Assembly (NCBI GenBank): GCA_040386075.1
Contig: JAZKGE010000032.1
Span: 124,001-188,000, forward strand
From: UBA4416 sp040386075
GTDB taxonomy: Bacteria; Bacteroidota; Bacteroidia; B-17B0; Aurantibacillaceae
Direction of reading: 5' to 3'
DNA length: 64,000 bases
The notes under the pieces were generated by a model. That model had not been told where the DNA came from. It saw nothing but the letters and a program-made list of their open reading frames with translations, and made no database searches. The position numbers and the translations under genes are program-made. Each line of letters opens with the position of its first letter. Positions within the stretch are counted from its first letter, which is position 1. This document shows positions 32,784 through 41,856 of this stretch, piece after piece.

Positions 32784-35201
32784 ATGCAGAAAAATAAATT
32801 ATTTATTTTATTGAGTGGTCTATCCCTCTCTTCTTTTGCCCAAACCGTTACGGTTAGGGATCAATCATCGCGTGAACCACTGGCAAATGTGGTGTTGCAG
32901 GATAAAAACAATGTACAGGTAACAACAAATATCAAAGGAAAATCGGATGTTTCGGGTTTGCTAAAAGGCGATTCGATGTTCGTGTTTCAATATGGTTATG
33001 CTACTAAAAAAGTATGGCTTGCTATAGAGCCTACAGATGTGGCAGTTGATCTGACCTCAAAATCCGTTAATCTGGATGAAGTGGTTTTTTCGGCAAACCG
33101 TAAACAGGAATCAAAAATAGATGTACCTTATCAAATGGAGGTCATTAAACAAAAGGATATCGAATTTTCTAATCCTGCTACCAGTGGTGATATGTTGCAG
33201 AATACCGGACAGGTATTTATTCAAAGGAGCCAGGCGGGTGGAGGAAGTCCTAGCTTAAGGGGTTTTGAAGCAAATAAAGTGTTATTGGTGGTTGATGGTG
33301 TACGCATGAATAATGCGATTTACCGAGGCGGACATTTGCAGGACGTTATGACCATTGATCCTAACATGTTGGAAAGGACAGAGATCATTTTTGGGCCATC
33401 ATCTACTATGTATGGTAGCGATGCTTTAGGAGGTGTAATGCATTTTTATACCAAAAACGCACAATTCAGTCCTGATGATAAAATGCTAGTGAAAGCTAAT
33501 GCAATGGTACGTTACGCTACGGCTGTATCAGAAAAAACGGGACACCTGGATTTTAATTTAGGCTGGAAAAAATTCGCTTCTTTAACCAATATTACTTTTT
33601 CTGATTTTGGCGATGTGATGAGTGGGTCTACTAAATTGAACGGATATTCAAACACATGGGACCGACGTTTTTTTCAGGAACGTGTGAATAACAGAGATAC
33701 GATGTCTGAAAATGCCGATAACAATTTACAGAAAGGAAGCGCTTATACCCAAATGGATCTGATGCAACGCTTTAGTGTTAAAACCGGTGAACACATGACC
33801 CATAATCTGAATTTCCAGTATGGAGCTTCAAGTTTTTTACCTCGTTATGATAGATTGAACGGAGATTATGCAGGTGGTAAATTCAGATGGGCCGAAAACG
33901 GTTATGGCCCTCAAAAGCGTTTGTTAGGGGCATATACACTTAACTACGATGGAAAGACAGTAATAACTGATAATGTTAAAGTTATTTTAGCGTATCAAAA
34001 AATAGATCAGGACAGGATCACCCGCAGATGGCAAAAAACGGCCAGGACCTCACAGCGCGAAGACGTGACCGTTTTATCAGCTAACGTGGATGCTTACAAA
34101 GTGATCAAAGAGAAACATGAATTACGTTACGGTTTGGAGTTTGCAACAAACGACGTTAAATCGGTAGCTGATACTACTAATATTGTGTTAGGAGGTGAAG
34201 GTAAAGCTCAAACACGTTACCCTGATGGTGGAAGTAAAATGAATACGTTGGCAGTATACGTATCACATGCCTGGGAAGTGAATGATCATTTTATAGTGAC
34301 CGATGGACTCCGTTATACTAACACCAGCTTAACTGCAAAATTCATCGACACCACTTTTGCTGCTACACGTTTGCCATTTGATGATGCCAAACAAAAAAAT
34401 CAGGCCGTTACCGGCTCATTAGGTTTTACATGGAAATCGGATAATGACTATAAAGTGAGCTTGCTTGCTAATACAGGTTTCCGTTCACCTAATGTGGATG
34501 ATATGACCAAAGTGTTTGAAGGAACAGGTGGTATTGTTATAGTTCCCAATCCTGATCTGAAACCTGAATATTCCTACAATTTTGAATTAGGTGTTAGTAA
34601 AGTGATCCAGGGAAAATATAAATTTGATATTACCGGTTTTTACACGAGTTTAACCAATGCGTTAGTAGTAAGAGATTTTACATATAGAGGAAGCGATTCT
34701 GCCACCTATCAAGGTGTAAAAAGTAAAGTACAGGCAACTCAAAATGCTGACAATGCATATATTTTAGGCTTATCAGGAGGTGTGCAGTTTGATTTTAACG
34801 AACACGTATCTTTTAAAAGTGTATTAAATTATACTTATGGCAGATACACAAATACAAAAACAGATACGGTTATTGCGTTAGATCATATTGCACCTGTTTT
34901 TGGGCAAACCAGCCTGACATATAAAGCCAGGAATATTGACGGAGAATTTTTTGTACGTTACTGTGGTAAAAAAGCATTGGCGGATTATAGCCCAAGCGGA
35001 GAAGACAATTTACCATACGCAACAGCCAATGGAATGCCGGCATGGTTTACCCTAAACATAAGATTAGGATTTAATATAACAAAATCCCTGCGTTTAAATG
35101 CTGCATGCGAGAACTTAACAAATAACCGTTACCGCGTATTTGCGAGTGGGGTTAATGCGCCCGGACGCAACGTTATTATTAGTTTGAGATATAAATTATA
35201 G
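32784..35201 (+). CDS. TonB-dependent outer-membrane receptor (heme/siderophore-like)
   Basis: 805 residues: signal peptide (MQKNKLFILLSGLSLSSFAQ), a carboxypeptidase-regulatory-like domain (~22-95, EPLANVVLQDKNNVQVTTN), plug (~110-230; SPSLRGFEANKVLLVVDGVR and MYGSDALGGVMHFYTK), and a 22-strand barrel to the terminal YRVFASGVNAPGRNVIISLR strand. The plug pattern (SLRGFEANKVLLVVDGVRMN) is like the hemin/hemoglobin branch of TonB receptors. The substrate is not shown; no SusD-like partner is adjacent, so it is not a polysaccharide-utilisation pair. A strong terminator follows directly. Confidence 0.93.
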   Translation: MQKNKLFILLSGLSLSSFAQTVTVRDQSSREPLANVVLQDKNNVQVTTNIKGKSDVSGLLKGDSMFVFQYGYATKKVWLAIEPTDVAVDLTSKSVNLDEVVFSANRKQESKIDVPYQMEVIKQKDIEFSNPATSGDMLQNTGQVFIQRSQAGGGSPSLRGFEANKVLLVVDGVRMNNAIYRGGHLQDVMTIDPNMLERTEIIFGPSSTMYGSDALGGVMHFYTKNAQFSPDDKMLVKANAMVRYATAVSEKTGHLDFNLGWKKFASLTNITFSDFGDVMSGSTKLNGYSNTWDRRFFQERVNNRDTMSENADNNLQKGSAYTQMDLMQRFSVKTGEHMTHNLNFQYGASSFLPRYDRLNGDYAGGKFRWAENGYGPQKRLLGAYTLNYDGKTVITDNVKVILAYQKIDQDRITRRWQKTARTSQREDVTVLSANVDAYKVIKEKHELRYGLEFATNDVKSVADTTNIVLGGEGKAQTRYPDGGSKMNTLAVYVSHAWEVNDHFIVTDGLRYTNTSLTAKFIDTTFAATRLPFDDAKQKNQAVTGSLGFTWKSDNDYKVSLLANTGFRSPNVDDMTKVFEGTGGIVIVPNPDLKPEYSYNFELGVSKVIQGKYKFDITGFYTSLTNALVVRDFTYRGSDSATYQGVKSKVQATQNADNAYILGLSGGVQFDFNEHVSFKSVLNYTYGRYTNTKTDTVIALDHIAPVFGQTSLTYKARNIDGEFFVRYCGKKALADYSPSGEDNLPYATANGMPAWFTLNIRLGFNITKSLRLNAACENLTNNRYRVFASGVNAPGRNVIISLRYKL

Positions 35202-35212
35202 TTATTTTTGTT

Positions 35213-35246
35213 AAGCACTCCTGAATTTTCGGGAGTGCTTTTCTTT
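35213..35246 (+). terminator. Intrinsic terminator after the TonB receptor
   Basis: AAGCACTCC pairs with GGAGTGCTT (35213-35221 with 35232-35240) and is extended by a T-G wobble and three more pairs. TTCTTT follows. The next start codon is at 35248, so the terminator ends at the following gene's start. Confidence 0.85.
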
Positions 35247-35247
35247 A

Positions 35248-36024
35248 ATGACAGAATACATCATTATATGTATAGTTGCTTTTGTAGGATCGGGACTGAC
35301 CCTCTTTTCGGGATTTGGGCTTGGTACAATTCTGGTTCCGGTATTCGCTGTTTTTTTTCCGGTAGATCTGGCTATTGTTTTAACAGCCGTTGTACACTTT
35401 TTAAATAATGTATTTAAACTGATCTTATTAGGTAGAAAAGCAGACCGGAAAGTGGTCTTTTATTTTGGAATTCCTTCCGTTATTGCTGCAATTGCCGGCG
35501 CATACGTCTTATCAATGATAAGCAGCACCGAACCGATTTATGAGTATACCTTATCCGGTAAAGTGTTTTTTATAACGCCAGTAAAAGTAATCATAGCGGT
35601 TTTGATCTTTGTATTTAGTGTGATCGATTTTGTACCGGGTTTAAAAAAACTAGAGATCGATAAAAAATATTTGCCCATAGGAGGCTTATTGAGTGGATTT
35701 TTTGGGGGACTATCAGGAAACCAGGGGGCGTTAAGAACCATGTTTTTGGTAAGATCAAATTTATCCAAGGAATCATTGATCGCTACGGGAGTAGTTTTAG
35801 CATGTTTAATTGATGTGTCCAGGTTAACTGTCTATTCTCGTCAGATCGTTGTACATTATCAGGAACTAAATTATAGCTTGATCGTTTGTGCAACAGTTGC
35901 CGCTTTTGCGGGTGCCTTTTTTGGAAGTAAATTATTAAAAAAAGTTACGATTGCCTTTGTTCAAAATATGGTGGGAATAATGCTTTTACTGTTTTCCATT
36001 TTATTGGGCGCCGGCATAATCTAG
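35248..36024 (+). CDS. TauE/SafE family sulfite/organosulfonate exporter-like permease
   Basis: 258 residues with eight predicted membrane helices. Signatures: GSGLTLFSGFGLGTILVPVF (~14-33), a conserved TAVVHFLNNVFKLIL helix and GGLLSGFFGGLSGNQGALRT (~145-164), the paired glycine-rich repeats of UPF0721/TauE. The family exports or imports small sulfur-containing or organic anions; substrate unknown. The start ATG lies within 2 bp of the preceding terminator, so transcription must either read through it or start inside the hairpin region. A 160-bp gap holding a C/G-rich hairpin follows before the adhesin genes. Confidence 0.92.
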   Translation: MTEYIIICIVAFVGSGLTLFSGFGLGTILVPVFAVFFPVDLAIVLTAVVHFLNNVFKLILLGRKADRKVVFYFGIPSVIAAIAGAYVLSMISSTEPIYEYTLSGKVFFITPVKVIIAVLIFVFSVIDFVPGLKKLEIDKKYLPIGGLLSGFFGGLSGNQGALRTMFLVRSNLSKESLIATGVVLACLIDVSRLTVYSRQIVVHYQELNYSLIVCATVAAFAGAFFGSKLLKKVTIAFVQNMVGIMLLLFSILLGAGII

Positions 36025-36095
36025 GCATTCTCCGCAAGTTTCTTTAAAAATTCAACCGTCTCTATTAAAAGGGCTGTTTTGTGTATGTGCGTATG

Positions 36096-36117
36096 TTAAA
36101 TTGAGGGGGCACCCCCC
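36096..36117. promoter_or_regulatory. Conserved upstream element with GC-rich hairpin, adhesin paralogue 1
   Basis: TTAAATTGAGG followed by a GGGGG-CA-CCCCC hairpin (36105-36117), then a TTTTTTGATATTTGTTTG block, 68 bp before the ATG. The same arrangement precedes paralogue 2 at 43001-43052, so the upstream sequence was duplicated with the gene. Confidence 0.5.
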
Positions 36118-36184
36118 TAATATTTTGAAACTGCTTTTTTGATATTTGTTTGTAATCCAAAAACACTCATTTTCAATTATTTAT

Positions 36185-39100
36185 ATGAAATCAGTTTTAC
36201 TTCGCTTTTTTTCAGTCTTATGTTTAATGCTTTTAACCTTTACGGGATTAAAGGCACAGTACAATATGGCACCATCCTGGTCTAAAAAATATGAATATCA
36301 AAAAGTATTCATTGAAAATAAGGGCCAGTTCACTATTCCCACTTCCTTTGGTAATACCGGCGGCGTAATGTATGCCGTTGATCAAGGCGGCACCAAGATC
36401 TATTTCACCAAGAAAGGGATCACCTACACGTTTTTAGAGCCTACTAAAAAACAAAAAGACCAACGTGAAATAGAAAGGGAGCGCAAAGAACAGTTTGATA
36501 GTCCTGAAGAATTTGCCCGTCACGAAAAAGAAGAGCATCAATTAAAGGTGAAATCAGACCAGGTAACTATGCTTTGGCAAAACTCAAATGAGAATGTGAA
36601 GATCGAAGCTACAGGTATGACCACTGATTATCATAGTTATCATTTTAAGCAGGAATCTACTCAGTATAAAAACATCTGTTATGTAAAAGGGTATCAAAAG
36701 ATCACCTATAAAAATATTTATCCTAGCATTGATATTGAATATGTGTTTGCAGAAAAAGGAGGATTAAAGTATTCATTGATTCTTCATCCGGGCGCGGATC
36801 CTTCACAGGTAAAAATGGTATACGATAGTCACGTGTCATTAAGTAATAATGGAGAAATAAAGATCAGTACAAAGTTTGGAGACATCATTGATCATGCACC
36901 TTTAACTTTCTATCAAAAAAATCATTCATCAGTAATTACTTCCTCTTTTATTAAGTCAGGGAAAACGGTTTCCTTTCAATTGGCAAATTACGATAACACA
37001 AAAACGGTTGTGATCGATCCATGGACACAAACTCCCGCATTTGCGACTAACTGGGATTGCGTTTGGGAATGTGATAAGGATGGTGCGGGAAATGTATATG
37101 TAATTGGAGGCGTTATGCCAATGCAATTATTAAAATATAACGCAGCAGGAGCTTTACAGTGGACCTATAACACCCCTTACGATACCACCGCATGGCTTGG
37201 GACGCTAGCTGTTGATAACGCTGGAAACTCTTATGTTACACAAGGTTCAGCCTCTCAGATCGTAAAAGTTTCTACAGCGGGAGCTGTTATATGGAACAAT
37301 ACAAATCCGGGAGGGTTATCTCTTTTATCAGAATTTTGGTGTATTACATTTAACTGCGATCAAACCCGGTTAATTGTTGGTGGTACCGGCGGTACCGGCC
37401 TTACGCCAACTCCCTATATTTATGAAATAAATATGGCTAATGGTAATAGTATCAGTAACTATCAGGTTGCAGGTATGCAAAGTTTTTTTGGATCTGAGCT
37501 AAGAGCTATAGCTCCCAGTGGAAACGGGCGGTATTATTATTTAACGCACGATACGCTTGGTGCAATTACCCAAAACTTTACAGCTTGCCCAACATCTCCC
37601 ATTACTTTTAAAATTTCCAATTCATATAACCTAAGTTACAAGTGTGAGAATTTCCGAGTTAATAATACAGGCATTGCAGCAATTAAAGCAAACACCTCCT
37701 TTGTTTATACACATCGGGGCGACAGACTGGATAAAAGATCTTTGACAACCGGCGCTATTTTAGCTTCTGTAACTATTCCGGGTGGAGGCTTTGCATCCAG
37801 TCAGGTACAGGCAAGCGGAATAGACCTGGATGACTGTGGCAATATTTATGTCGGCTCAAAAACCGGCGTATATAAATTTGATGTAAACTTAGTACAACAG
37901 GCATTTTATCCAACAACATTCAATGTGTATGATGTTCATGTTACAACGGGTGGAAACATTATTGCCTGTGGCTCAACCGGTACATCCGGCACTGCCTCCC
38001 GAACAGGTACTATCCAGCATATTAACGCCAGTGCCTGTACAACTATTTCATTAACCTGTTGCGATGCAAATATTTGCCAGGTACAAAATTTATGTTCAAC
38101 AGGAGCAGCAGTAAATTTGCAGGCATCAACACCGGGAGGAACCTGGAGTGGAACGGGTATTACCAATGCTACCACCGGTACCTTTAATCCTGCAACCGCA
38201 GGTGTTGGTTCTCATATTATTACGTATAGCTTAGCTTGCGGTGTTGGCACAACTACCATTAATGTGTCGGCTTGCGGAACAGTTTCTTTATGTATCAATT
38301 CAGGCTCATTAACAGTTGTAAGTGGAGCAAGTACATACACCTGGGCAAGTACAACTACAACTTTAAATTGTTCAGGTTGTTTTGGTGGAGTATGCAGTTT
38401 TATTTGTCCGGGCGTAACAGTTCCTACCTGGACAGCTTCAGGGATTACCGTAGCAGCTCCTAATGCAACTGTGTTTCCTATAAAAGTAAAAGATATGGCA
38501 AGCGGCATTACCTATACTTTTACTACTTTGGCTTCTATACCGCCTTGTACAACAACTGCTTGTCCTACATTAACAATGGCTGTGACATCGCAAACCAATG
38601 TTAACTGCTTTGGAGCTAACACGGGTACGGCAACCGTTAGTACGAGTGGAGGAACAGGTCCTTATACATATACCTGGACTCCCGGAAATTTAAATGGCGC
38701 CAGTCAAACCGCTTTAGCTGCAGGTACATATACCATTGCTATAAAAGATGCCAACTCCTGTGTGGGTACAGGTACGCTTACTATAACACAACCAACTGCT
38801 GCCATAGGAGCTGTTATCAGTGCCACTACTACTACAGGTTGCGGTGCCACTACGGGCGGTGCTACCGTAACTGCAAGCGGTGGAACACCGGGCTATACTT
38901 ATAGCTGGGCACCAAGCGGCGGAACAACTGCAGGTGTTTCGAATCTGGGAGCCGGAAATAATACGGTAACCGTTACCGATTCGAAAGGTTGTACAGTTAC
39001 AGCTGTTGCAAATATTTCAACAGCAGGCGGGCCAACATTAGCAGTTACATCACAAACAAACGTCAATTGTTTTGGTGCTAATACAGGAACAGCTACTGTA

Positions 39101-39616
39101 AATCCAACCGGTGGAACAGGGCCTTACACTTATACCTGGACACCTGGTAACTTAAGTGGGGTTAGTCAAAATACTTTGGGTGCAGGTACTTATACAATTA
39201 ATGTAAAGGATGCAAATAACTGTATTGGCACAACTACTTTAACCATTACTCAGCCAACCGCTGCACTTGCCGCTGCTATTACGGCAACAACGGCTACAGG
39301 ATGTGGTACCAGTACCGGAGGCGCTACTGTAACAGCAAGCGGAGGAACATCTGGATATACCTATAGCTGGACACCCGGTGGAGGAACAACAGCCGGAGTT
39401 TCTAATTTAGGGTCCGGTAATAACTCAGTAACTGTTACTGATTCAAAAGGCTGTACGGTTATTGCAGTAGCTAATATTACAACGGCAGGTGACCAACGTT
39501 ATCAGTCGTTTCCCAGGCTAGTGTTAATTGTTTCGGTGCAAGCACAGGGACAGCAACGGTTAATGGATCAGGAGGAACAGGACCATATACCTATACCTGG
39601 AATCCGGGAAATTTAA
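36185..39616 (+). CDS. Giant SprB-repeat T9SS adhesin, paralogue 1: N-terminal part before a frameshift
   Basis: The start at 36185 gives a clean signal peptide (MKSVLLRFFSVLCLMLLTFT); an upstream start adds 13 residues. Residues ~35-280 are a DUF7948-like domain (FIENKGQFTIPTSFGNTGG; ITYKNIYPSIDIEYVFAEKG; DIIDHAPLTFYQ), ~285-640 a beta-propeller-like region (DKDGAGNVYVIGGVMPMQLL; YDVHVTTGGNIIACGST), then a TWSGTGITNATTGTFNPATA module and tandem SprB-like repeats. The frame breaks at ~39491 (one base missing) and stops at 39616; the last ~40 residues are out-of-frame. The repaired gene runs to 41850 (~1888 residues). Confidence 0.9.
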   Translation: MKSVLLRFFSVLCLMLLTFTGLKAQYNMAPSWSKKYEYQKVFIENKGQFTIPTSFGNTGGVMYAVDQGGTKIYFTKKGITYTFLEPTKKQKDQREIERERKEQFDSPEEFARHEKEEHQLKVKSDQVTMLWQNSNENVKIEATGMTTDYHSYHFKQESTQYKNICYVKGYQKITYKNIYPSIDIEYVFAEKGGLKYSLILHPGADPSQVKMVYDSHVSLSNNGEIKISTKFGDIIDHAPLTFYQKNHSSVITSSFIKSGKTVSFQLANYDNTKTVVIDPWTQTPAFATNWDCVWECDKDGAGNVYVIGGVMPMQLLKYNAAGALQWTYNTPYDTTAWLGTLAVDNAGNSYVTQGSASQIVKVSTAGAVIWNNTNPGGLSLLSEFWCITFNCDQTRLIVGGTGGTGLTPTPYIYEINMANGNSISNYQVAGMQSFFGSELRAIAPSGNGRYYYLTHDTLGAITQNFTACPTSPITFKISNSYNLSYKCENFRVNNTGIAAIKANTSFVYTHRGDRLDKRSLTTGAILASVTIPGGGFASSQVQASGIDLDDCGNIYVGSKTGVYKFDVNLVQQAFYPTTFNVYDVHVTTGGNIIACGSTGTSGTASRTGTIQHINASACTTISLTCCDANICQVQNLCSTGAAVNLQASTPGGTWSGTGITNATTGTFNPATAGVGSHIITYSLACGVGTTTINVSACGTVSLCINSGSLTVVSGASTYTWASTTTTLNCSGCFGGVCSFICPGVTVPTWTASGITVAAPNATVFPIKVKDMASGITYTFTTLASIPPCTTTACPTLTMAVTSQTNVNCFGANTGTATVSTSGGTGPYTYTWTPGNLNGASQTALAAGTYTIAIKDANSCVGTGTLTITQPTAAIGAVISATTTTGCGATTGGATVTASGGTPGYTYSWAPSGGTTAGVSNLGAGNNTVTVTDSKGCTVTAVANISTAGGPTLAVTSQTNVNCFGANTGTATVNPTGGTGPYTYTWTPGNLSGVSQNTLGAGTYTINVKDANNCIGTTTLTITQPTAALAAAITATTATGCGTSTGGATVTASGGTSGYTYSWTPGGGTTAGVSNLGSGNNSVTVTDSKGCTVIAVANITTAGDQRYQSFPRLVLIVSVQAQGQQRLMDQEEQDHIPIPGIREI

Positions 39617-41300
39617 CCGGAGCAAGTCAAACTGGATTAAGTGCAGGAACCTATACAATTAATATTACTGATGCCGCATTATGCGCAGGATCAGGTACGT
39701 TATTGATCGCTCAGCCAACAACGTCATTAAGCGCCGCTATTACAGCAACTACAGCTGCTGGTTGTGGAGCTAGTACGGGCGGAGCTACTGTAACAGCAAA
39801 CGGAGGAACACCAACCTATACATATACCTGGGCACCAAGTGGTGGGACAATAGCAGGGGTTTCAAATTTAGCTTCGGGTAACAACACTGTTACCGTAACA
39901 GACATCAATGGTTGTACAGTTACCGCTGTTGCCAATATTACAACAGCAGGCGGGCCAACACTCTCTGTTGCATCTCAAACAAACGTGAATTGTTTTGGCG
40001 CCAGTACCGGCACTGCAACTATAAATGCCGCAGGGGGAACAGGACCAATCACCTATACCTGGAATCCGGGAAATTTAAATGGGTCCAGCCAAACAGGTTT
40101 AAGTGCAGGTACATATACCATCAATGCAACAGATGCTAACTCCTGCGCGTCATCAACCACCGTTTTAATTACTCAACCAACTGCTTCTCTGAGTGGTGTC
40201 ATGTCAAATACTACAGCGCCGGGTTGTGGTTTAAGTAATGGTACAGCCTCTGTAACAGCAAGCGGCGGTACACCAACTTATACATATACCTGGAGCCCTA
40301 ATGGTGGTTCAACCTCTTCTGTGTCTAATTTATCGTCCGGTAGCAGTACAGTGACCGTTACTGACTCAAAAGCCTGTTCAACTTCTGTCGTTGTTATTTT
40401 AGCTTCTGTTAGCGGCCCAACGTTATCCGTTGTTTCGCAGGCCAGTGTTGGTTGCTTAGGTGCAAATACAGGCACGGCGAACGTTAATGCCACAGGAGGC
40501 TCGGGTCCTTATACTTATACCTGGACACCCGGAAATTTAACCGGTGCTACTCAAACATCCTTAAGTGCCGGTATATATACTATTACGGTAAAAGATGCAA
40601 ATCAATGTACAGGAACGAATACAATTTCCATAACGCAACCTACAGCCGGTGTATCAGGAACTATTTCTACCACACCTACCGGTTGTGGAAATAGTGTTGG
40701 AAGTGCAACTGTAACAGCAAGCGGTGGTGCCCCTGCTTATACATATAGCTGGAGTCCTGTTGCAGGTTCAGGAACATCTATATCCGGATTGGCGGCCGGA
40801 AGTTATTCTGTAGTCATTACAGATGCTCAGGGCTGTAATGTGACAGTTAATACCGCTATTACTACAACAGGAACAGGGCCTGGCTTATCTGTTTCGTCTC
40901 AAACAAATGCTGTCTGTTTTTCTTCAACAAATGCAGGCGCATCGATCTCTGCTACAGGTACAGGCCCGTTTAATTATACCTGGACACCAATTGGCGGAAA
41001 TGCATCTACGGCAACGGGATTATCCGGCGGAACATACACGGTCTTTGTTTCCGATGCATCCCTGTGTTTAACTACTATTACGTTAACTATAACTCAGCCA
41101 CCGGCAATTGTTGTTACCGTAACCAATACAACGGCCAGTTGCGGAAATTATGATGGCAGCGCCACCGTAATAGCCAGCGGCGGTACAGGGGCACTAACAC
41201 CGTTATGGAGTGTGAATAGTAACAGCACTACGGTTACCGGTTTATCTGCCGGAACATATAGCGTTTTGATTACTGATGCCACAGGTTGTACAGCTTCGGC
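38564..41300 (+). repeat. 462-nt tandem SprB-like repeat array in paralogue 1
   Basis: Successive units begin at Pro codons 38564, 39032, 39493, 39955 and 40417: spacing 468, 461, 462, 462. Each unit pairs a NVNCFGANTGTATV/GGTGPYTYTW half with a GCG-TGGATVTASGGTP half. The 461-nt spacing exposes the single-base deletion. Confidence 0.9.
39487..39493. other. Single-base deletion (frameshift) in paralogue 1
   Basis: At the unit boundary the sequence reads GCAGGTGACCAACG where the other units have GCAGGCGGGCCAACA or a similar GGxGGxCC; one G is missing near 39491. Restoring it joins the reading frames before and after. Either a natural mutation or a sequencing error. Confidence 0.85.
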
Positions 41301-41850
41301 CATCACTAATGTGAATTCGGTTGGAACATTAACGGTTAATGTGGGAACAAGTACAAGTATTTATGCCGGCGAAAACACGCAGATATTTGCAGACATTCCG
41401 GTTGGGGCTTCTATTGTTTGGTCACCTGCAACGGGCTTAAGCTGTTCTACCTGTTCAAACACAACGGCTTCACCTTCTGTAACCACACAGTACTGTGCCT
41501 ATACTACCATTGGTTCCTGTGCAGATACGTCTTGTGTTTTGATAACAGTTGATATTAATTGTGCCAGCAATACTGATTATTCAGCACCAACCGCATTTAG
41601 TCCGAATAATGATGGAATTAACGATGAATTTTGTTTAAAAGGCTGGGATAAATGTGTAACCAGTTTCTACATTGGAATATACAACCGCTGGGGAGAGAAA
41701 GTATATGATTCGGAAGATCCATCATTTTGCTGGGATGGAAAATTCATGGGTAATCCATTGAACTCAGCTGTTTTTGTTTTTTATATCAGAGCAACCATCA
41801 AGGATGTTGGAGAAATAATCAGAAAAGGAAATATCACGTTAGTAAAATAA
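39493..41850 (+). CDS. Giant SprB-repeat T9SS adhesin, paralogue 1: C-terminal part with type B sorting domain
   Basis: Continuation of 36185-39616 in the frame displaced by the deletion. It holds about four more SprB-like repeat units (PTLSVASQTNVNCFGASTGT; GGTPTYTYTWAPSGGTIAGV), shorter terminal repeats, and a T9SS type B (gliding-motility C-terminal) sorting domain from ~41580: APTAFSPNNDGINDEFCLKG, YNRWGEKVYDSEDPSFCWDG, and the last strand EIIRKGNITLVK. As annotated alone it has no signal peptide and could start only at internal codons such as the TTG at 39703. The porP/sprF gene starts 6 bp after its stop, so they form one operon. Confidence 0.9.
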   Translation, partial: PTLSVVSQASVNCFGASTGTATVNGSGGTGPYTYTWNPGNLTGASQTGLSAGTYTINITDAALCAGSGTLLIAQPTTSLSAAITATTAAGCGASTGGATVTANGGTPTYTYTWAPSGGTIAGVSNLASGNNTVTVTDINGCTVTAVANITTAGGPTLSVASQTNVNCFGASTGTATINAAGGTGPITYTWNPGNLNGSSQTGLSAGTYTINATDANSCASSTTVLITQPTASLSGVMSNTTAPGCGLSNGTASVTASGGTPTYTYTWSPNGGSTSSVSNLSSGSSTVTVTDSKACSTSVVVILASVSGPTLSVVSQASVGCLGANTGTANVNATGGSGPYTYTWTPGNLTGATQTSLSAGIYTITVKDANQCTGTNTISITQPTAGVSGTISTTPTGCGNSVGSATVTASGGAPAYTYSWSPVAGSGTSISGLAAGSYSVVITDAQGCNVTVNTAITTTGTGPGLSVSSQTNAVCFSSTNAGASISATGTGPFNYTWTPIGGNASTATGLSGGTYTVFVSDASLCLTTITLTITQPPAIVVTVTNTTASCGNYDGSATVIASGGTGALTPLWSVNSNSTTVTGLSAGTYSVLITDATGCTASAITNVNSVGTLTVNVGTSTSIYAGENTQIFADIPVGASIVWSPATGLSCSTCSNTTASPSVTTQYCAYTTIGSCADTSCVLITVDINCASNTDYSAPTAFSPNNDGINDEFCLKGWDKCVTSFYIGIYNRWGEKVYDSEDPSFCWDGKFMGNPLNSAVFVFYIRATIKDVGEIIRKGNITLVK

Positions 41851-41856
41851 ACGAAC

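Noticed and set aside
39480..39616. Programmed ribosomal frameshift in adhesin paralogue 1
   Set aside because: No slippery heptamer or downstream pseudoknot is evident; the 461-nt spacing and the missing G fit a plain deletion or sequencing error.
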